Source: Streptomyces sp. NBC_00659 (GTDB taxonomy: Bacteria > Actinomycetota > Actinomycetes > Streptomycetales > Streptomycetaceae). Taken from it: DNA of 64,000 nt. The notes under the pieces are model-generated. The model worked only from the letters and a program-made list of their open reading frames with translations, ran no database searches and was not told the DNA's origin. Position numbers and translations under genes: made by a program. Every line of letters starts with the position of its first letter. Position 1 is the stretch's first letter. The stretch covers positions 4,340,001 through 4,404,000 of the forward strand of contig NZ_CP109031.1 of the NCBI RefSeq assembly GCF_036226925.1. Direction: 5' to 3'. This document shows, one piece after another, positions 1 through 8,537 of the stretch.

Positions 1-540
1 GCGGCGGCGCTGAACGGGCTGCGGCCCGGGACACGCTGGCTCGGCGGCAACCGGCTCCAGGTCAACCTCCACGAGTACCCGCCGCGCGAGATCTCCGGCG
101 CCCGGCTCGTCTTCGTCCCCGTCACGCCGAAGGCCGGATGGGTGTCCTGGGAGGGGTTCAGCCGCTACGCCGTGGTCTACCCGTGCGCGGGGGCGCTGGC
201 CGACGTACGGGCCGCGGTGGTGCCGGAGAGTCTGGGGGCGCTGCTCGGGACGGCCCGGGCCGGTGTCCTGGTCCGTCTCGACTCGCCCCTGTCCACCAGT
301 CAGCTGGTCGCCGTGACCGGGCAGGGACTGGGGTCGGTCGGCCGTCATCTGCGGGTCCTGCTGGACGCGCGGCTCGTGGAGCGGCGCCGGGCGGGACGGT
401 CGGTGCTGTACTCGCGCACGGCAGCCGGTGAGGTGCTCGTCACAGCGCAGCGCCAGGGCACGGGCCGCGGACCGGAATCGCCGGACGGGCGCCGGGAGCG
501 GACCGGCGGGGCCGGCGGGACCGACACCGACCGGAGTTAG
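1..540 (+). CDS. ArsR-like winged-helix regulator, 3' part
   Basis: The frame ending at the TAG is open from the first base, so the start lies outside the window and 179 residues are visible. The C-terminal part (about residues 90-145) reads as a winged helix: a helix-turn-helix around LSTSQLVAVTGQGLGSVGRH is followed by LLDARLVERRRAGRSVLYSR, the recognition helix and beta-wing of ArsR-type repressors. The upstream part (LVFVPVTPKAGWVSW) resembles the N-terminal domain of actinobacterial ArsR proteins of the DUF5937 type. The role is probably DNA binding; the ligand is unknown. The glutathione peroxidase gene starts 9 bases downstream, so the two may be co-transcribed. Confidence 0.65.
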   Translation, partial: AAALNGLRPGTRWLGGNRLQVNLHEYPPREISGARLVFVPVTPKAGWVSWEGFSRYAVVYPCAGALADVRAAVVPESLGALLGTARAGVLVRLDSPLSTSQLVAVTGQGLGSVGRHLRVLLDARLVERRRAGRSVLYSRTAAGEVLVTAQRQGTGRGPESPDGRRERTGGAGGTDTDRS

Positions 541-549
541 CATCCGCTT

Positions 550-1056
550 ATGACTACTGACAACACCGGTTCCTCTGTGCTCGCCGTCGAGATCGGGGCC
601 CTCCAGGGGGGTTCCGCCGACCTGTCCCAGTACGCGGGCAAGGCCGTCCTCATCGTGAACGTGGCCTCCAAGTGCGGTCTCACCCCGCAGTACGCCGGCC
701 TTGAGAAGCTCCACGAGCGCTACGCCGGCCAGGGCTTCACCGTCCTCGGCGTGCCCTGCAACCAGTTCCTCGGCCAGGAGCCCGGCAGCTCCGAGGAGAT
801 CGCCGAGTTCTGCTCCGCGACCTACGGCGTGACCTTCCCGATGACCGAGAAGGTCGAGGTGAACGGGGACGCGCGGCACGGGCTGTACGAGCGTCTGGTG
901 GGCACCGCCGACGCCGAGGGGCACTCCGGCGACATCCGCTGGAACTTCGAGAAGTTCCTGATCGGGCGGGACGGCACGGTCGTCGGCCGCTTCTCGCCGC
1001 AGACCGAGCCGGAGTCGGCCGAGCTGGTCTCCGCCGTGGAGAAGGCCATCGGCTGA
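550..1056 (+). CDS. Glutathione peroxidase family protein
   Basis: A 168-residue thioredoxin-fold peroxidase, the usual length of bacterial GPx. Catalytic signatures are all present: NVASKCGLT with the peroxidatic Cys near residue 42, GVPCNQFLGQEPG with the catalytic Gln near 72, and RWNFEKFL with the Trp near 131. It is a Cys enzyme, not a selenoprotein. It should reduce H2O2 or organic hydroperoxides in the cytoplasm, probably using thioredoxin or mycothiol because streptomycetes lack glutathione (known for the group, not visible here). It follows the ArsR-like gene by 9 bases with no strong Shine-Dalgarno sequence, which suggests coupling. A MerR regulator with its own promoter follows. 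Confidence 0.92.
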   Translation: MTTDNTGSSVLAVEIGALQGGSADLSQYAGKAVLIVNVASKCGLTPQYAGLEKLHERYAGQGFTVLGVPCNQFLGQEPGSSEEIAEFCSATYGVTFPMTEKVEVNGDARHGLYERLVGTADAEGHSGDIRWNFEKFLIGRDGTVVGRFSPQTEPESAELVSAVEKAIG

Positions 1057-1073
1057 CTTTCGCGGCTCCGCCG

Positions 1074-1105
1074 TTGACCTTGCCCCTGGGGCAAGGGGGA
1101 GCGTC
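1074..1105 (+). promoter_or_regulatory. MerR-type promoter/operator
   Basis: TTGACC (1074-1079) can serve as a -35. It runs into a perfect 9-1-9 inverted repeat, CCTTGCCCC-T-GGGGCAAGG (1078-1096). A -10-like AGCGTC starts at about 1100, which gives an overlong spacer of about 20 bases. A dyad inside a stretched spacer is the hallmark of promoters activated by MerR proteins through DNA untwisting. The site lies about 50 bases before the MerR gene, so autoregulation is likely. Confidence 0.7.
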
Positions 1106-1148
1106 CCTGTCACCGGGCGGAAGGCGCCCGGTGACGGAGGATGACAGG

Positions 1149-1997
1149 GTGGACAAGGACCTGCTCACCATCGGCGCGTTCGCCTCGCGGGCGCGGCTCT
1201 CGGCGAAGGCCCTTCGGCTGTACGACCGGCTGGGGCTGCTGACCCCGGCGTACGTCGACGAGGTCAGCGGCTACCGGTACTACCGGGCCGAGCAGACCGA
1301 ACGGGCCCGGCTCGTCGCGCTGCTGCGCCAGCTCGACATGCCGCTGGCGCGGATCGCGGACGTGGTGGAGGCGCCCGGCACGGAAGCGGCCTCGCTGCTC
1401 GCCGCGTACTGGGACGGTGCCGAGGCCCGCTTCGCCTCGCAGCGGGCGCTCGCCGACTACCTCCGTGGACGTCTTTCCGGGAGGAGTTCCGAGATGTACG
1501 AGAAGTTCGTCGTCCAGACCGCCGAGGTGCCCGAGCAGGTCGTGCTGACCGAGAAACGGCACGTCCTGGCGCCCGAGCTGCCGGTGTGGATCCCCGCCTC
1601 GCTGGGCCGGCTGGAGGAGGGCGCCGGGGAGGCCGGGGGCATCACGGGGCCGCCGTTCGTCGTCTATCACGCCGAGGTCGGCGTGGAGAGCGACGGTCCG
1701 GCGGAGACGTGCGTGCCGGTGACCGACGAGGCCGCGGCACGGGTCTGGGCCGAGCGGCAGGGCCGGGCCACCGGGGCCGGTGTCCGGGTCGAGCCGGCCC
1801 GGCGCGTCGCCTTCGTCCGCATCACCAAGGCCCAGGTCGCCCACCCGCAGATCCTGGCCGCGTTCGAGGCGGTCGAGAGCTGGGTCACCGAACGGGGGCT
1901 GTCCGTCGACGGCCCGTGCCGGGAGATCTACTTCGCCGACTGGGACGCGGCGGGGCCGGAGGACCCGGTGTGCGACGTGGCGTTCCCGGTGAGGTGA
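1149..1997 (+). CDS. MerR family regulator with GyrI-like effector domain
   Basis: A 282-residue transcription factor. Residues 4-70 form the MerR winged helix (LLTIGAFASRARLSAKALRLYDRLGLL, then YRYYRAEQ). A linker helix follows, and from about residue 120 there is a GyrI/BmrR-like effector-binding domain (EVPEQVVLTEKRHV, ending DVAFPVR). This layout is typical of multidrug- or small-hydrophobe-sensing activators such as BltR or TipA. I chose the GTG at 1149 because GGAGG (1136-1140) sits 8 bases before it; an upstream extension would run through the operator dyad. No efflux pump is adjacent, so the target may be itself or distant genes. Confidence 0.85.
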   Translation: MDKDLLTIGAFASRARLSAKALRLYDRLGLLTPAYVDEVSGYRYYRAEQTERARLVALLRQLDMPLARIADVVEAPGTEAASLLAAYWDGAEARFASQRALADYLRGRLSGRSSEMYEKFVVQTAEVPEQVVLTEKRHVLAPELPVWIPASLGRLEEGAGEAGGITGPPFVVYHAEVGVESDGPAETCVPVTDEAAARVWAERQGRATGAGVRVEPARRVAFVRITKAQVAHPQILAAFEAVESWVTERGLSVDGPCREIYFADWDAAGPEDPVCDVAFPVR

Positions 1998-2019
1998 CCT
2001 GAAGGGACCGCGTCGAGGT

Positions 2020-2043
2020 GGGCGTGGCGCGGCCGCCACGCCC
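2020..2043 (+). terminator. Stem-loop after the MerR gene
   Basis: GGGCGTGGC (2020-2028) pairs perfectly with GCCACGCCC (2035-2043) across a 6-base loop, 22 bases after the MerR stop. There is no U-tract. The nine-base word TTCGTGTGA occurs twice just downstream (2050-2058 and 2093-2101), upstream of the hydrolase gene; its meaning is unclear. Confidence 0.5.
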
Positions 2044-2176
2044 CGCACGTTCGTGTGATGCCACGCCCATCTCGCCCGGTGCAGCGCCCACCTTCGTGTG
2101 ACATTGCGGGCACCGCACCCGGGAGGCGTGTACGAGTGGGTGTTTCGGTGGTCTCGTCCCCTCTCGGGAGTTCGCT

Positions 2177-3112
2177 GTGCCTTCTGTCGCTTCCTCGGTC
2201 CATGTTCTCGTCCCGGTGCCGAAGGGCGGGGCATCCACGGAAGTGGCGGAGCACCGGCTCTCGTGGGAGGGCTACGGGTACACCGCGCGGGTCGCCCGGC
2301 ACGGCCCCCCCGTCACGGAGCCGCTGCTCGTGCTCGGCGGGTCGGACCAGACGCGGTACTCGTGGATGCGGCACGAGCGGTGGCTCGGGGAACTCGGGAC
2401 CGTCGTCACCGTGGATCTGCCCGGGTTCGGGGACGCGGACTTCCTGCCCGTCGAGCACGGGATCGACTTCCTGGCCGAGTGCGCGGGCCACATGCTGCGC
2501 CGGCTCGGTCTCGGCCCGGTCAACCTGTTCGCGGGGTGCTACGGCGCGGCGGTCGGGCTCCGGCTCGCCCAGCGGTATCCGGAACTGCTGCGCCGGGTCG
2601 CCGTGCAGGGGATGTCGGACCATATTCCGGACTGGTTCGCCGAGGCGCTCGTGGGCTGGGTCCGGCTTCTGGAACAGGGACGCGTCGAGGAGACCGCCGA
2701 GGAGTTCGTACGGTGCTTCGTACCGCCGCCCGGCGACCGCACCGTACGCAAGCACGCCGCGCTGACCCGGCTCATGTACCAGCAGTTCGCGGCGCAGACG
2801 CCGCGCGACGTCACCGTGACGGTCGAGCGGAACCGGAGGCTGCTGGCCCACGAGTGGTACCGGCGAGCGCCTGTCCCCGCGGTCCCGTATCTCGTGTTCA
2901 CCGGCGAGCACGACACCCTGACCACGCCCGGCATGGTCCGCTCGGTGGCGGCAGACCTGCCGGGCGCGTGGTTCACCACGATCGCGGAGTGCGGCCATCT
3001 GGCCCATCTCCAGCGGCCCCAGGACCTCTGCGATCTGCTCGTCCGCTTCTTCCGCGACGGACGGCCGCAGGACGCGGGCCTGTCCTACTGCGGGCCCTTC
3101 GAGCGGTATTAG
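2177..3112 (+). CDS. Alpha/beta hydrolase with cysteine at the nucleophile position
   Basis: A 311-residue alpha/beta-hydrolase fold protein starting at a GTG with GGGAG 6 bases upstream. The early strand and oxyanion region (PLLVLGGSDQTRYSW) and VVTVDLPGFGDADF are typical. At the nucleophile elbow, where most relatives have G-x-S-x-G, this protein reads A-G-C-Y-G, so the nucleophile would be Cys. The acid (FTGEHDTLTTP) and base (ECGHLAHLQRP) of the triad are in place. A Cys-His-Asp triad is known in dienelactone hydrolases but is unusual here. The substrate is unknown. It faces the membrane-protein gene tail to tail, with hairpins between them. Confidence 0.8.
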   Translation: MPSVASSVHVLVPVPKGGASTEVAEHRLSWEGYGYTARVARHGPPVTEPLLVLGGSDQTRYSWMRHERWLGELGTVVTVDLPGFGDADFLPVEHGIDFLAECAGHMLRRLGLGPVNLFAGCYGAAVGLRLAQRYPELLRRVAVQGMSDHIPDWFAEALVGWVRLLEQGRVEETAEEFVRCFVPPPGDRTVRKHAALTRLMYQQFAAQTPRDVTVTVERNRRLLAHEWYRRAPVPAVPYLVFTGEHDTLTTPGMVRSVAADLPGAWFTTIAECGHLAHLQRPQDLCDLLVRFFRDGRPQDAGLSYCGPFERY

Positions 3113-3181
3113 TGCCCCGACAGGCAATCTGCCGGGGCACCAGGACCTGCTGCAATGTTCGCGCGACGGGGCGAACGTTGC
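3112..3181. terminator. Two stem-loops between convergent genes
   Basis: GTGCCCCG (3112-3119) pairs with CGGGGCAC (3133-3140), starting on the last base of the hydrolase stop codon. A second stem, GCAATGTTCGC (3152-3162) with GCGAACGTTGC (3171-3181), has one G-T wobble position. Together they can end transcription from both sides. Confidence 0.55.
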
Positions 3182-3212
3182 CTGCCGGGGCGCCGGAGCC
3201 GTCGCGGAGGGG

Positions 3213-5231
3213 TCAGCGCAGCTCCTCCGGGCACGGTGTCCCCCGGGGGAGCTGGTACGGCGCCGCGACCCGGTAGGTGCCCGGCTTCGGGGCGAGCAGC
3301 TCCGTCCAGATGTCGCCCGCCGCGGTCTCCTCCGTCGGCGTCAGGCAGCCGTTGAGGTTCTCGTACGTCTTCGGGGCGTCGTCCGTGCGGCGCTTCGACG
3401 CCTTCGTCTCCTGGGGCGCCTTCAGGCTCTTGCCGTCCTCGTCCACGATGCTCAGCCACGGCGAGTACGGGATGCGGATGAGGATGCGGCCCGCCTGCTT
3501 CACCTCGATGGTCATCTCGCCCTGCTCGGCCAGGTCGACCACGGCGTGCGGCTCGGCGAGCGGGGTGGGGTCGGTGACGGTGAAGAGCTGCCAGTTGGCG
3601 TCGCCCCAGATCTGCCGCAGATACGGCATGCCCCGCTGGACGAGCTCGCGTTCGCGCTGGCCGCCGTCGCCGTCCGGTTCGCCCTTGGGCAGCACGACGT
3701 AGTGGATCGCCCAGCGCTGGAGCCACTCGTGGTAGTTCGCGGAGTTGAGCGTGTCGTCGTAGAAGAGCGGGTTGCGCTCCATGTCGGCCTGACGGTTCCA
3801 GCCGCGGGCGAGGTTCACGTAAGGGGCGAGGGCGGAGGCCTCCCGGTGCGAGCGGGCGGGGACCACCTCGACGCGGCCCTTCTCGGCATCCACGAGCTGG
3901 AGCTGGTTGACGAGCGGAGCCAGCTCGCGCGCCCAGGACGCCGCCGGGGTCGTGTGCACGATGTCGTCGACCGTCTTGAAGCCGATCCAGCCGGTGAACA
4001 CGGCGAGGGCGATGACGGTGGCGTACCACTTCCGTGACTTCGGCACGTTGAAGGGCAGCGCGGCGACCAGGGCGACTCCCGCGAACAGCATCGCCAGGCG
4101 CGTGATGTTCGAGCCGATCTGGGAGCTGATCAGCCAGACGAGGAGCACGGCGAGGCCGTACACCGCCGCCGTGATCCGTACCGTCGTCCACTCCTTGGGC
4201 ACCACGTAGTAGACGGCGGCGGCGGACGCGAACGGCAGGATGACCGAGAAGAACGTCATCGGCTGCGTGCCCGAGAAGGGGAACAGCAGAGCCGAGAGCC
4301 CGACCACGACCGTCGGGGCGATACCGAGCGCGTAGGCGCCGGGCCGGCGCCTCTGGAGGAACATGGCCGCGGCCAGCAGGCCCACGAACAGTCCGGCGAC
4401 CGGTGAGGCGGCCGTCGCGAGCGCGGCCAGCGGCGCCGCGCACAGGGCCTTCGCCCAGCGTTTGTAGCGCCAGCGGTGGGGCCAGCAGAAGACGACGGCG
4501 ACCGCGCCGAGCGCGAACGCCGTGCCGAGGCCGTACGTCACCCGGCCGGAGATCGCGTTGCAGACCAACGCGAAGATGCCCGCGAGCGAGGTGGCGATCG
4601 GGTTCCGGACGGCGCGGCTGCGCACGAGAATCAGCGTCAGCAGACCGGCCGAGACCGTCCCGGCGATCATCATCGTCGTCCGGACGCCGAGCACCGACAT
4701 CAGATACGGCGACACCACGCTGTAGGAGACCGGGTGCATTCCGCCGTACCAGGCGAGGTTGTACGCCGAGTCCGGGTGCCGACCGACGAACTCCGCCCAC
4801 GCGTCCTGCGCCGCGAGGTCACCACCACTGTTCGCGAACGTGAAGAACCACACGATGTGGAGCACGCCGGCGAAGGCGGTGAGGAGAAGGACGGGGTAAC
4901 GCCGGAGAAGGCCGAGCGGCGCGGCTCCGGCTGTCGCGGCGGTCGCGGCGGTCGCGGCCGACTCTGTCCCGCCTGCTTCCCCGGGCTCCCCGGCGGCGCC
5001 ACCGCCCGGGTGCACGACTGCGCCCGCGCTCGCGCCCGGGTCCGCGATTGTGTCTGCGCTCGCGCCCGAGTCCGCGACTGTGCCCGGGTCCGCGATTGTG
5101 TCTGTGCCTGTGCCTGTGTCCGCGACTACGTCACGGACCGCCTCGCGCGTGCCGGCGCGCAGCGGTATTCGCGGGCCCGTTCCCTGGCCCCCATCGGCGT
5201 CGTCGGTGTGTGTCGGCTCCGCTGTCGCCAC
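3213..5231 (-). CDS. Polytopic membrane protein, possible GT-C-like fold
   Basis: A 672-residue protein. I chose the GTG at 5231 because GGGAG lies 9 bases upstream of it, although the frame stays open to 5396. Residues 1-75 are a repetitive, acidic, cytoplasmic-looking linker (ADTIADPG-type repeats). About 10-12 hydrophobic segments follow, then a C-terminal soluble domain of roughly 270 residues. The first large loop contains GGDLAAQD and a conserved-looking YNLAWYGGMHPVSYS; acidic residues there are seen in GT-C glycosyltransferases, but I cannot assign an activity. The gene follows the DD-carboxypeptidase on the same strand, which hints at a cell-envelope role (inference). Confidence 0.7.
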   Translation of the reverse strand: MATAEPTHTDDADGGQGTGPRIPLRAGTREAVRDVVADTGTGTDTIADPGTVADSGASADTIADPGASAGAVVHPGGGAAGEPGEAGGTESAATAATAATAGAAPLGLLRRYPVLLLTAFAGVLHIVWFFTFANSGGDLAAQDAWAEFVGRHPDSAYNLAWYGGMHPVSYSVVSPYLMSVLGVRTTMMIAGTVSAGLLTLILVRSRAVRNPIATSLAGIFALVCNAISGRVTYGLGTAFALGAVAVVFCWPHRWRYKRWAKALCAAPLAALATAASPVAGLFVGLLAAAMFLQRRRPGAYALGIAPTVVVGLSALLFPFSGTQPMTFFSVILPFASAAAVYYVVPKEWTTVRITAAVYGLAVLLVWLISSQIGSNITRLAMLFAGVALVAALPFNVPKSRKWYATVIALAVFTGWIGFKTVDDIVHTTPAASWARELAPLVNQLQLVDAEKGRVEVVPARSHREASALAPYVNLARGWNRQADMERNPLFYDDTLNSANYHEWLQRWAIHYVVLPKGEPDGDGGQRERELVQRGMPYLRQIWGDANWQLFTVTDPTPLAEPHAVVDLAEQGEMTIEVKQAGRILIRIPYSPWLSIVDEDGKSLKAPQETKASKRRTDDAPKTYENLNGCLTPTEETAAGDIWTELLAPKPGTYRVAAPYQLPRGTPCPEELR

Positions 5232-5435
5232 TGCAAGGTTCTCCCCGTGTCCCGTTGGTCCGTTCTGGGCCGGGACCCGCGGCTCGCGAGCAGCCCCGAT
5301 TAGCGCGACGCTAGCACGCACTCCGCCGGACAGCCCCCGAGTGGGGCGCCGTCCGGCGGAGTGCGGGTGCGCGTGCCGCTCCCAGCCGTACGTCACCGAT
5401 GCGTGTGCGCGTACGTCACCGGTGCGTGTGCCCGC

Positions 5436-8300
5436 TCAGCCGACCCGGGTCACCTTCGCGCCGAAGCCGGGCTCGGCCAGGTCCGACTGGAGCGCGACGG
5501 GGATCCGTACGGCCTCGCTGGAACCGTCGCCGACCCTCAGCTCGCCGACGACCGTGCCGGCCTTGCCGGTGTGCGGGACGGCCGACTCGCCCTGGCCGAT
5601 GCTCAGCTTGGTCTTCAGACCGGGCCAGCCGATCGCGGTCATGTTCTTGGTGGCGACGACCGGGGTACGGCCGCCGAGCTGGTCGTCCACGTAGCCGACG
5701 ACCTGGCCCTTCTTCACCACCGTGGCGGTGACCAGGCTCTTCTGGACCTTGTCGATCAGCTTCTGGCTGTTGGTGATCGCCAGCTGGAGGCTGTCCCAGA
5801 CCTTGCCGGTGCCGGCGTCCTGGTTCATGACCGCGCCGTAGATCGTCTGCGTCTTGCCGTCCACCACCTTGGTCGCGGCCCACACCAGGTTGCCGCCCGC
5901 GGGCGTCGACGAGCCGGTCTTCAGACCGATCACGCCGACCTGCTTGACCAGCAGATCGTTGTTGTTGTAGATCGTGTTGGCCAGCCCCGGGATGTCCGCC
6001 TTGGCCATCCCGACGATGCTGCGGAACACGTCGTTCTTCATGACCTGCTTGGCCAGCTTGATCTGGTCGGTGGCCGTGCTGACCGTCGTCTTCTGCAGAC
6101 CGCTCGGGTCCGTGTACGTCGTGTTCGTCATGCCGAGGTTCTTGGCCGCGGCGTTCATCTTGGTGACGAAGCTCTTGCTGTCGGAGTCCCAGCGGGCCAG
6201 CAGCCGCGCCACGTTGTTGCCCGAGGGGATCATCAGCATCTGGAGCATCTGACGCTCGGTGAACTGCTGCCCCTTGGACAGCGCCGCGGTCGACTCGTCC
6301 GGCAGCTTCGACTCGTCCTCGGCCTGCTGGTCGACGGTGATCTTCTCGCCGTCCTCGTTCCCCTTCAGCGGGTGCTCCTGAAGGATCACGTACGCCGTCA
6401 TGATCTTGGCGACGCTCGCCGTGGGGGCAGGGGCCTGCTTGCCGTCGGTACCGAGGCTGCCCACGCCGTCCACCTCGATCGCGGACTGGCCCTGCCCGGG
6501 CCAGGGCAGGTCGAGGGTGCCGCCGCCGAAGGTGTACGTGCTGTCGGCGCTGAGCGTGAGAGCCGCGGCCGGCAGCGGGCGGAAGGCCTGCGCGACTGCA
6601 AAGATCACCGCGAGCAACAGAACCAGCGGCGTCCAGATCTTGACCCGCCGTACGAGGGTGCGGACCGGGGTCTGCGGCGGCGGCGGAGTGTTCGTCAGCT
6701 CGGCGAGCAGGTCCAGCGGGGGCTTCGGCGGAAGCGGGAGCTGGGTGGTGCGCTCGGGGCCGACCTGCGGAATGGCCGCGGTGGCCGCCGCGGGCTTGTC
6801 GACGAACTTGGGCGCGGGGGCGGGGGCGGGGGCAGGCGCGGACGCGGTCCGCTCGGACTTCGCGGCCCACTGGGGCTTCGCGGTCCGCTCAGGCTTCGCG
6901 GAGGGCTCGGGCTTCGCGGAGGGCTCGGGCTTCGTGGAAGGCTCGGGCGTCGGCTTCGAGCGCGCCGGAGGGGCGAAGTCGTCGAGCCGGTTGAGGGGGA
7001 CGAACTTGCTGGTGCGTACCGGGGCGCCGGCGGGCTTGGCGCCGGGCCCGTCGGTGGGCTGCTCAGCGGGCTTGTCGGCGGACTTGTCGGCGGGGGCGTC
7101 CGTCGGTCCGGCGGCGGGCTTCCCGTCGGCCGGCTTCCGGGTGGCGCCGCCCAGCTTGAGCATGGTGGTGGGCTGGTCCACGGCCGGGCGCCGCGGGGTC
7201 TTGAAGACGGCGGTGGGCTGATCGACGGGGGACTCGGGGGCGTCCTCGCCGGCCTCCGTGTCCGAGATCTCGTCCGGCGCGGCGTCCGAGGGCTCGTCGG
7301 ACACCGTGTCCGAGGGCTCGTCGGAGGAGTCGCTGTCGCCGTCGAGCCCGTCCTCGGGCGTGTCCGAGGGCTCGTCCTCGGGTTCGGCGTCGCTGCCGCT
7401 CCCGGGCTGGTCCTTGGAGGCGGACGCGGGCTCGTCGTCGTCCGCCTGGTCCGCCTGGTCCGCGGAAGTCTCGTCGGAGGCGGCTTCCGGCTCCTGGCCT
7501 GACTCGGACTTCTTGTCGGACTCGGGCTTCTTGTCGGTGTCGATATCGATGTCGAGGTCAGGGACGAGGTCGGCGGCGGGTTCGGCAGCCTCCTCGTCCG
7601 TGCCGGACGCCACGTCGGACGCCTCGGACGCGCTCGCGGCCGTCGCGGAGTCCACGGGCTCGCCCGGCTCCTCGGTGTCGGTGTCGGTGTCGTCACCCTC
7701 GACGGCGTCGGCCGACTCCGTGCGGCCCGTGTCCGCGCCGTCCGTGTCCGCGTCGCTCTCGCCGGCGCCGGCGTCGGCGTCAGCGGCTTCGGCGTCAGCG
7801 GCTTCGGCGTCGTTCACGGCGTCGTCGCCACCCGAGGGGCCGTCATGGTCCGTGGGCTCGTCGCCACCGCCGGAGCCGGCCCCCGCCCCGGTCGTGTCCG
7901 CCGGAGCGGGCTCGTCCGGTCCGGCGACCCACGCGGCCACCGCCGCGCGCAGCCGGGTGTCACCCCCGGCGTTCTTGCCCCCGGCCTCGCCCTCGCCGCC
8001 CGCGGACTCGGAGACGCGCTCCGGCTCCGCCGTACGGGAGGCGTCCGCTGTGCGGGCCGTCTCGGCCGAGAGCGCCTTCGTGGAGAACACCGCCGTCGCC
8101 TGATCCACCCGTACCGTGGCGGCCCTCTCGCGGGCCATCGCCATCCGGGGGTCGGCCGGAGCCGAGCTCTGGGTCGACGTCGACGCCGGCGCGCCCGACC
8201 GCGCCGGACTCGGAACCGACGCCGGGGTCACCGGCGTCGCTTCTGCCGACGACGCCGACGACTCGTGCTGCTTCGACCTGTCGGGGGACTCGCCCGCCAC
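5436..8300 (-). CDS. D-alanyl-D-alanine carboxypeptidase (PBP5-like) with long acidic N-terminal extension
   Basis: A 954-residue low-molecular-weight PBP. The catalytic domain carries all three penicilloyl-transferase motifs: SVAK (about 629-632), SGN (about 693-695) and KTG (about 794-796). One membrane segment near 552-574 (VLLLAVIFAVAQAF) places it outside the cell. The preceding 550 residues are disordered, rich in Asp, Glu, Ser, Pro and Ala, and contain the repeats QPTAVF/QPTTML and KPEPSAKPEPSAKP. They should be cytoplasmic and make the protein more than twice the usual length. The GTG at 8300 has GGAGGAGG 5 bases upstream; in-frame starts at 8315 and 8393 are less well supported. It should trim the D-Ala from peptidoglycan stem peptides. 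Confidence 0.88.
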   Translation of the reverse strand: MAGESPDRSKQHESSASSAEATPVTPASVPSPARSGAPASTSTQSSAPADPRMAMARERAATVRVDQATAVFSTKALSAETARTADASRTAEPERVSESAGGEGEAGGKNAGGDTRLRAAVAAWVAGPDEPAPADTTGAGAGSGGGDEPTDHDGPSGGDDAVNDAEAADAEAADADAGAGESDADTDGADTGRTESADAVEGDDTDTDTEEPGEPVDSATAASASEASDVASGTDEEAAEPAADLVPDLDIDIDTDKKPESDKKSESGQEPEAASDETSADQADQADDDEPASASKDQPGSGSDAEPEDEPSDTPEDGLDGDSDSSDEPSDTVSDEPSDAAPDEISDTEAGEDAPESPVDQPTAVFKTPRRPAVDQPTTMLKLGGATRKPADGKPAAGPTDAPADKSADKPAEQPTDGPGAKPAGAPVRTSKFVPLNRLDDFAPPARSKPTPEPSTKPEPSAKPEPSAKPERTAKPQWAAKSERTASAPAPAPAPAPKFVDKPAAATAAIPQVGPERTTQLPLPPKPPLDLLAELTNTPPPPQTPVRTLVRRVKIWTPLVLLLAVIFAVAQAFRPLPAAALTLSADSTYTFGGGTLDLPWPGQGQSAIEVDGVGSLGTDGKQAPAPTASVAKIMTAYVILQEHPLKGNEDGEKITVDQQAEDESKLPDESTAALSKGQQFTERQMLQMLMIPSGNNVARLLARWDSDSKSFVTKMNAAAKNLGMTNTTYTDPSGLQKTTVSTATDQIKLAKQVMKNDVFRSIVGMAKADIPGLANTIYNNNDLLVKQVGVIGLKTGSSTPAGGNLVWAATKVVDGKTQTIYGAVMNQDAGTGKVWDSLQLAITNSQKLIDKVQKSLVTATVVKKGQVVGYVDDQLGGRTPVVATKNMTAIGWPGLKTKLSIGQGESAVPHTGKAGTVVGELRVGDGSSEAVRIPVALQSDLAEPGFGAKVTRVG

Positions 8301-8537
8301 CGATGCCTCCTCCATGCGGCGCACGCCCTCCGCGCGCCGAAAACGAACCGTCAAACCCTTGAACCGCCGCCCGGACACCGCTGCCCGAACCATGTACCAG
8401 TGTCCTGTGCGAGGGCTCGACTCTTGCGGTAGACGAGAACGACATACCTGCCGGTTCCCTCATATTCCGGTCACGCGCTCTCGACAGACCAATGTGAGAG
8501 GGGTCACCCTGTCATTCATCCACGCGGGGAGGCATGG

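Noticed and set aside
5361..7502. A 713-codon plus-strand frame opposite the DD-carboxypeptidase
   Set aside because: Antisense shadow with low-complexity RGG/LGL protein; the minus strand has the complete SxxK/SxN/KTG enzyme.
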